23,111 nt of DNA from Welwitschia mirabilis. Its lineage: Eukaryota > Gnetophyta > Gnetopsida > Welwitschiales. The stretch covers positions 180,961,678 to 180,984,788 of the forward strand of contig JBOZIK010000001.1 in NCBI GenBank assembly GCA_051453625.1, given 5' to 3'. Both the position numbers and the translations under genes were made by a program. The notes below the pieces were generated by a model. That model did not search any database. It saw only the letters and a list, made by a program, of their open reading frames with translations, and was not told where the DNA came from. Below, in pieces: positions 19,621-23,111 of the stretch. Each line of letters opens with the position of its first letter. Position 1 is the stretch's first letter.

Positions 19621-20245
19621 GCTAGCCTTTAACTTTATATCATTAGCCTTCAATCAATTTATACATCTATAAACAAATCCATGCACATGTTTTTGCATAA
19701 TAATCTAACGATATTATCACTCTAAAAATTCATACATCTTATTATTACTTTAAGTAATAAGATTTCTAATCACCTTTATCATAATGCTAAACTTTATAAC
19801 ATATGCTTTAAAACTTATACTATATATGTAAATCAACTTTAAAATTTACAAAACCTATTTTGTTATACATGATCTTCTAATGTTCACCAATTCCTAAGGC
19901 TATAATGATTACTTGATTAGGGAAAACATTATGAGCTAGCATATATTTTATGTAAAGGATTTCTAAGAACATAGTTGAATATACTTACAAATAAGTTAAA
20001 CCATTTAATTTCATAAGTTAAAATATTTCAACAACCTCCTTGCTTTATCTAAAACTATAAAATAATATATTGCAGCATAATAATTTTTCAATTCAAATTA
20101 TAACACTTACCCTTAAAGATGTTATGAAAAAATTTTATCAAGTCTAAGCTCATAAATTGTAAGTCTTTTTTACTCTACATTCATTTGTTATAAAATTCTT
20201 TCAATGCCTCTTTGACACTTTTGTTTGTATAATCTAGTTTAAGTT
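19621..20245 (-). pseudogene. possible RNase H and adjoining pol remnant, element B
   Basis: At 19849-19950 the minus strand gives KIYASS followed, after frame changes, by VIIIALGIGEH and KIMYNKIGF. This resembles the YASRQL and AL-K-x-W-(R/K)-H-Y-L segments of plant Ty3/gypsy RNase H. Sequence to 20245 is collinear with element A (7156-7520). The domain call is tentative; the homology between A and B is clear. Confidence 0.35.
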
Positions 20246-20521
20246 CTACTTCAATGATTATAAGGCTATGCAAGCATAGAACAAATAATATAAATAATAT
20301 TTTAAATTAATTTAGAGTAAGGAAAGTCTAGCCCCACAAGGTTGATACCTATATGAATATTTCAACTAAACAAGATTATAAACTTTAACCATATATTAAT
20401 AGGATTAGCTAGTTAAGACTTATCATGTAGTTAAGGATTACAAGATGTAAGTTAATAGTAACTACAATTGAGGGATCAATTAATATAAAAGATTATTGTG
20501 ATAAAATATTATTTAAATATT
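20246..20521. other. unassigned part inside element B
   Basis: Homology with element A ends near 20245. No coding motif is recognised up to the possible solo LTR. Confidence 0.4.
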
Positions 20522-20776
20522 TGTTGATAATAGTATATAGGCTACTGAGACAAGCCAAATAATTAACCTATTAATGTAGGTAATACCTATTCGCTTTTAT
20601 CCATCAACATATTATGATAATATAAATGAAGGTTTTGCATGCTGATGAGGCAAAAATTCAATTATATCTACTTCAAGTGCTAGAGAGTTTTCATTGAATG
20701 GTAATAAAAGAATCTTCATTTATGTTCTCTATATTCTTGGCACTATTCTTATATTGGATTTTTTTGCTTGCTTACA
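20522..20776 (+). repeat. possible Ty1/copia-type solo LTR
   Basis: It begins TGTTGATAATAG and ends GCTTGCTTACA. Inside, a TATA box (TATAAATG, 20621-20628) is followed by a polyadenylation signal AATAAA (20703-20708) at the spacing expected of U3, R and U5 in a 255-bp LTR. It lies opposite to element B. No target-site duplication is evident (ATATT left, TCCTT right) and there is no second copy in the window. Confidence 0.35.
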
Positions 20777-21239
20777 TCCTTAATGAAATTAATTTTTACA
20801 CCATGTAGATTACTTTCATTTTATTCTTTGATAACATTTTATCCTTCATAGACCTAGTACTGACATGATATTGTCTCTTCTTCAATTCATTATCACCATT
20901 AATATATTCTTTTTCTGGATTATAAGGCTTATTGTTAACATTAGCATCTTCTTTTTCATCTTCTTAATATTGTTGAAATCTAGAATCTTAGTCTCATTGG
21001 TGATTTGCATAGTTTTTATTTCCTCATTCATTCTTTTAAGATAAGACTTTGTGGGAATAGACTTTGTGTTGTAAATCCCAATCACTTATGTACCCTTATC
21101 CATATTTATATTAGTTGATGCCTCATTAGTAGTGATAGAGCTTTTTATGTAAACTTTAATGGAAATGAAAGGAAAAGTGACTTTAAAAGAAATAGCATTT
21201 GGATTTAACAAGATAAAATTTTCTATAAATTTATTATAG
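20777..21239 (-). other. gag-to-protease stretch of element B, unresolved
   Basis: A 67-codon minus-strand frame at 20882-21085 has no retropepsin motif. It is rich in K, I and N and lies downstream of the zinc-knuckle remnant, where the gag-protease linker would be. No protease active site is visible. Confidence 0.35.
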
Positions 21240-22060
21240 TTTCTTTATGTTTCTTACTTCTAAGATAATTCTTGACAAAATGAGGTTTCTAACATAGGAA
21301 AAATTCCATGTTCTTAATATTATTAGTTGTATTTTTAAAAAACTGATCATCTCTTAGTGGTTCTACAATTTGCCTCTTCCTCTAGTTGGTCAAGTCCTCT
21401 TTCTTTCTTAAAGTTGATGTGTTTCTCTAGTATTAATTATGGTTATATTTACTCTACTTCTTCCTCTGATCATACCTGTATTTAAATTTAACGGTTTCTT
21501 TCATGGTTGCATTCTTCTATTATATTGAGACATTTGCTTTTTATCCCTAAGATATTTATTCATGATCCATGGTTATTCAATAATTTTGTTGTTGTCTAAG
21601 GCCTTTATAATAGTATTTTGTTGAAATAATTTGACTTGGTTTTTGAATTTCTGGGTGTAGACCAGCCATAAATCTTATAAATTTATGCTCATATTGCACT
21701 ATTGTCATGAAACATTATCTAAGATTGGACAATTTAGTTGTATTTATATTTTGAAAATTCTAAGATGTATCTACCTCTAGGATTCCTTTAAATTATTTAC
21801 ATTTATAAGTATTGAAAATGACACTCGAAGTCTTTTCGCATTCCATCATAAAGCTACTCCTTTAACAAGTTGATGAGTTGTTAATATTGGCTTATGTTTT
21901 GTAGAAAAATTAAATAATTATAATTTCCTTTTATATAAAAATCAATCAAGCTTTTGCATTTGACACATTATTAACATCTATGAAGATTGGAGGATGCGTC
22001 CTCTTAAATTGCATCATTGCTTTCTTGATAGAATCATCATATTTCCTATGATTGATTTGC
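21240..22060 (-). pseudogene. gag remnant of element B
   Basis: The minus strand from 22060 reads HRKYDDSIKKAMMQFKRTHP followed by PIFIDVNNVSNAKA, a stop, then LIFI. This matches the plant chromovirus gag entry F-x-R-x-x-PP-x-F-x-G-x-x-(D/N)-x-x-x-A-x-x-WL. At 21623-21720 VQYEHKFIRF and MAGLHPEIQKPSQI match the EY...F..L and (F/L)-x-x-GL-(R/H)-P-(E/D)-I motifs. At 21240-21300 FLC, stop, KPHFVKNYLRSKKHKE is a CCHC zinc knuckle (C-x-x-C-x-x-x-GH-x-x-x-x-C) that has lost its second and last Cys. Many stops and frame changes are present. Gag would package the element RNA. Confidence 0.7.
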
Positions 22061-23089
22061 TTATGAAGCTTATCCATTAAGTTGTTAATTGGATTTACTA
22101 ATTTTTTTTGGCAAAGAAGTAGAAATTCATTACCATGTAAGGATTTAGATACAAACCCATACTAAAAACTATGAAGGACAATGGAGTGAGATCTAATATA
22201 ACCAACTTTAATTCCCTTTGTTTAATTAGTTCAAATAATAAAATAACATGGAAGATTAGATCAGAAGAAAAGATGGAGGTTCTTATGGAAAAACAGACTA
22301 AAAATAAAGTATAGATAGTAGAGATCAATTAAGGTTATATTTGTAGTTAAGGTAAATGTGGAGGTAATCTCATCATTACCTATTTGATGGGTTATCTTTG
22401 ATGATCCTAATTCCTACAAGCTTTACTTGTAGGTTGAACTTGATCTATTAGAAACAAGATTGCATATTTGAATGGGCATTTCTAAAGATTGAATTATTTC
22501 ACTACATTTAGATGTAGTACATAGTTGATATAAAGGTTTTCCTTTTTATGCGATTTCTTACTGTTCTAGATTTTAATTTTTTTTCCACCCAGCACTTTAT
22601 CTCTGTCTAAGTAGAAGGAGGTATGAACATAAGAAATTAAATTGTTAATTTCCAAAACTCTTTGAAGAAGGTAGGGGAAAAAGAGATGCTCCCTAGAATC
22701 ATTTATAGAGCTACAAGAGCATAGGTAAGACTTGTATTAATGCCTAGCTTTAGAAGGTTATCTTTAGTTATTAATTTCTTATGCAAAGTATCCTAGTTGT
22801 GGAAGAGTGTATAGGCTAATTGAACTTTCTCCATGGAGCTTAACACCAGTCTAACTTGGGATGAGAGGGGTGTAGGACTTGATAAGTTGTACAAGTAGAG
22901 AATGGAGGGGAGGATCCTCATCACACTAGTTGTAAAAGTAAAATTACACACAGTTTAGAGTAGCCTCTCTAAGTTTAAGGATTTTTTTAAAAGCCTACCA
23001 TCACGTCCACATTTTTGGTTTTCTTATAAATTTTCAAGTTTATGTTTAATGAAATATTTGAAAAATATTGAATTACTTGAAACCCCAAT
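22061..23089 (-). other. gag N-terminal region and leader of element B
   Basis: The region lies between gag and the LTR edge. A 76-codon minus-strand frame at 22098-22328 is hydrophobic and matches no gag N-terminus I know. Just before 23090 the minus strand reads ATTGGGGTTTCA, similar to element A (ATTGGTATTTCA), probably a decayed PBS. A TCACGTCC block near 23010 also looks like an LTR edge but lacks the A-type sequence. Confidence 0.4.
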
Positions 23090-23111
23090 TGTGGTAATTG
23101 CTATGTCCTTG
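23090..23111 (-). repeat. inner edge of the 5' LTR of element B
   Basis: The plus strand TGTGGTAATTGCTATGTCC aligns with TGTAATAATTGACATC at 7841 (element A). The rest of the LTR is outside the window. Confidence 0.4.

Larger units (their letters stand above)
17767..23111 (-). mobile_element. Element B: decayed chromovirus (Ty3/gypsy)
   Basis: On the minus strand the order is 5' LTR edge (from 23090, mostly outside the window), leader, gag (22060-21240), unassigned part with a possible foreign LTR, possible RNase H, integrase, chromodomain, polypurine tract and 3' LTR (18763-17767). It is the same family as element A. The internal part is about 4.3 kb and reverse transcriptase is not recognisable. 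The 3' LTR stops abruptly at the E2 boundary, equivalent to about 5655 in element A, leaving some 555 bp unaccounted for. Confidence 0.7.

Noticed and set aside
22098-22328. 76-codon hydrophobic minus-strand frame as a membrane protein
   Set aside because: It sits in the gag N-terminal/leader region of element B and its hydrophobic residues reflect T-rich codons.

Overview
The window reads as an intergenic, repeat-filled stretch of a large plant nuclear genome. It is extremely AT-rich and CpG is strongly depleted. I find no intact host gene: every open frame longer than 60 codons is short, lacks a recognisable domain, or is an artefact of N runs. What can be supported is a stack of old, heavily mutated LTR retrotransposons, all four with their sense strand on the minus strand, plus small tRNA-like repeats, one tandem array and six assembly gaps.

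Layout. 1-2016: 5' end of a Ty3/gypsy element (E1): gag fragment, leader, decayed Asp-tRNA primer binding site (PBS) and 5' LTR. 2017-5099: unassigned AT-rich DNA holding a degenerate tandem array of about 50-bp units (about 2865-3985). 5100 to about 8130: internally deleted chromovirus (element A) with a 1.6-kb 3' LTR, a chromodomain remnant and a truncated 5' LTR. 8130-10754: at least two, possibly three, tRNA-like (SINE-type) sequences and otherwise unassigned DNA. 10755-17766: a two-LTR element (E2) of the same family as E1, with gag and protease remnants but no reverse transcriptase, RNase H or integrase that I can recognise. 17767-23111: a second chromovirus (element B), related to A, with 3' LTR, chromodomain, integrase, possible RNase H and gag remnants, interrupted by a possible Ty1/copia solo LTR.

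How it fits together. E1 and E2 place a decayed Asp-tRNA-type PBS three bases inside a matching LTR edge. Most of their differences from the intact PBS are C-to-T or G-to-A, as expected from deamination of methylated cytosine. The same changes remove the protease catalytic motif in E2 and add stops to the chromodomain in A. Two of the six gaps (7935-8034 and 19055-19414) are flanked by contig ends that repeat each other, so they look like unmerged overlaps rather than missing DNA. A third gap (17611-17691) has exactly the size predicted from the other LTR copy. I do not see a new biological system here; the value lies in the transposon stratigraphy, the 50-bp array and the assembly artefacts.
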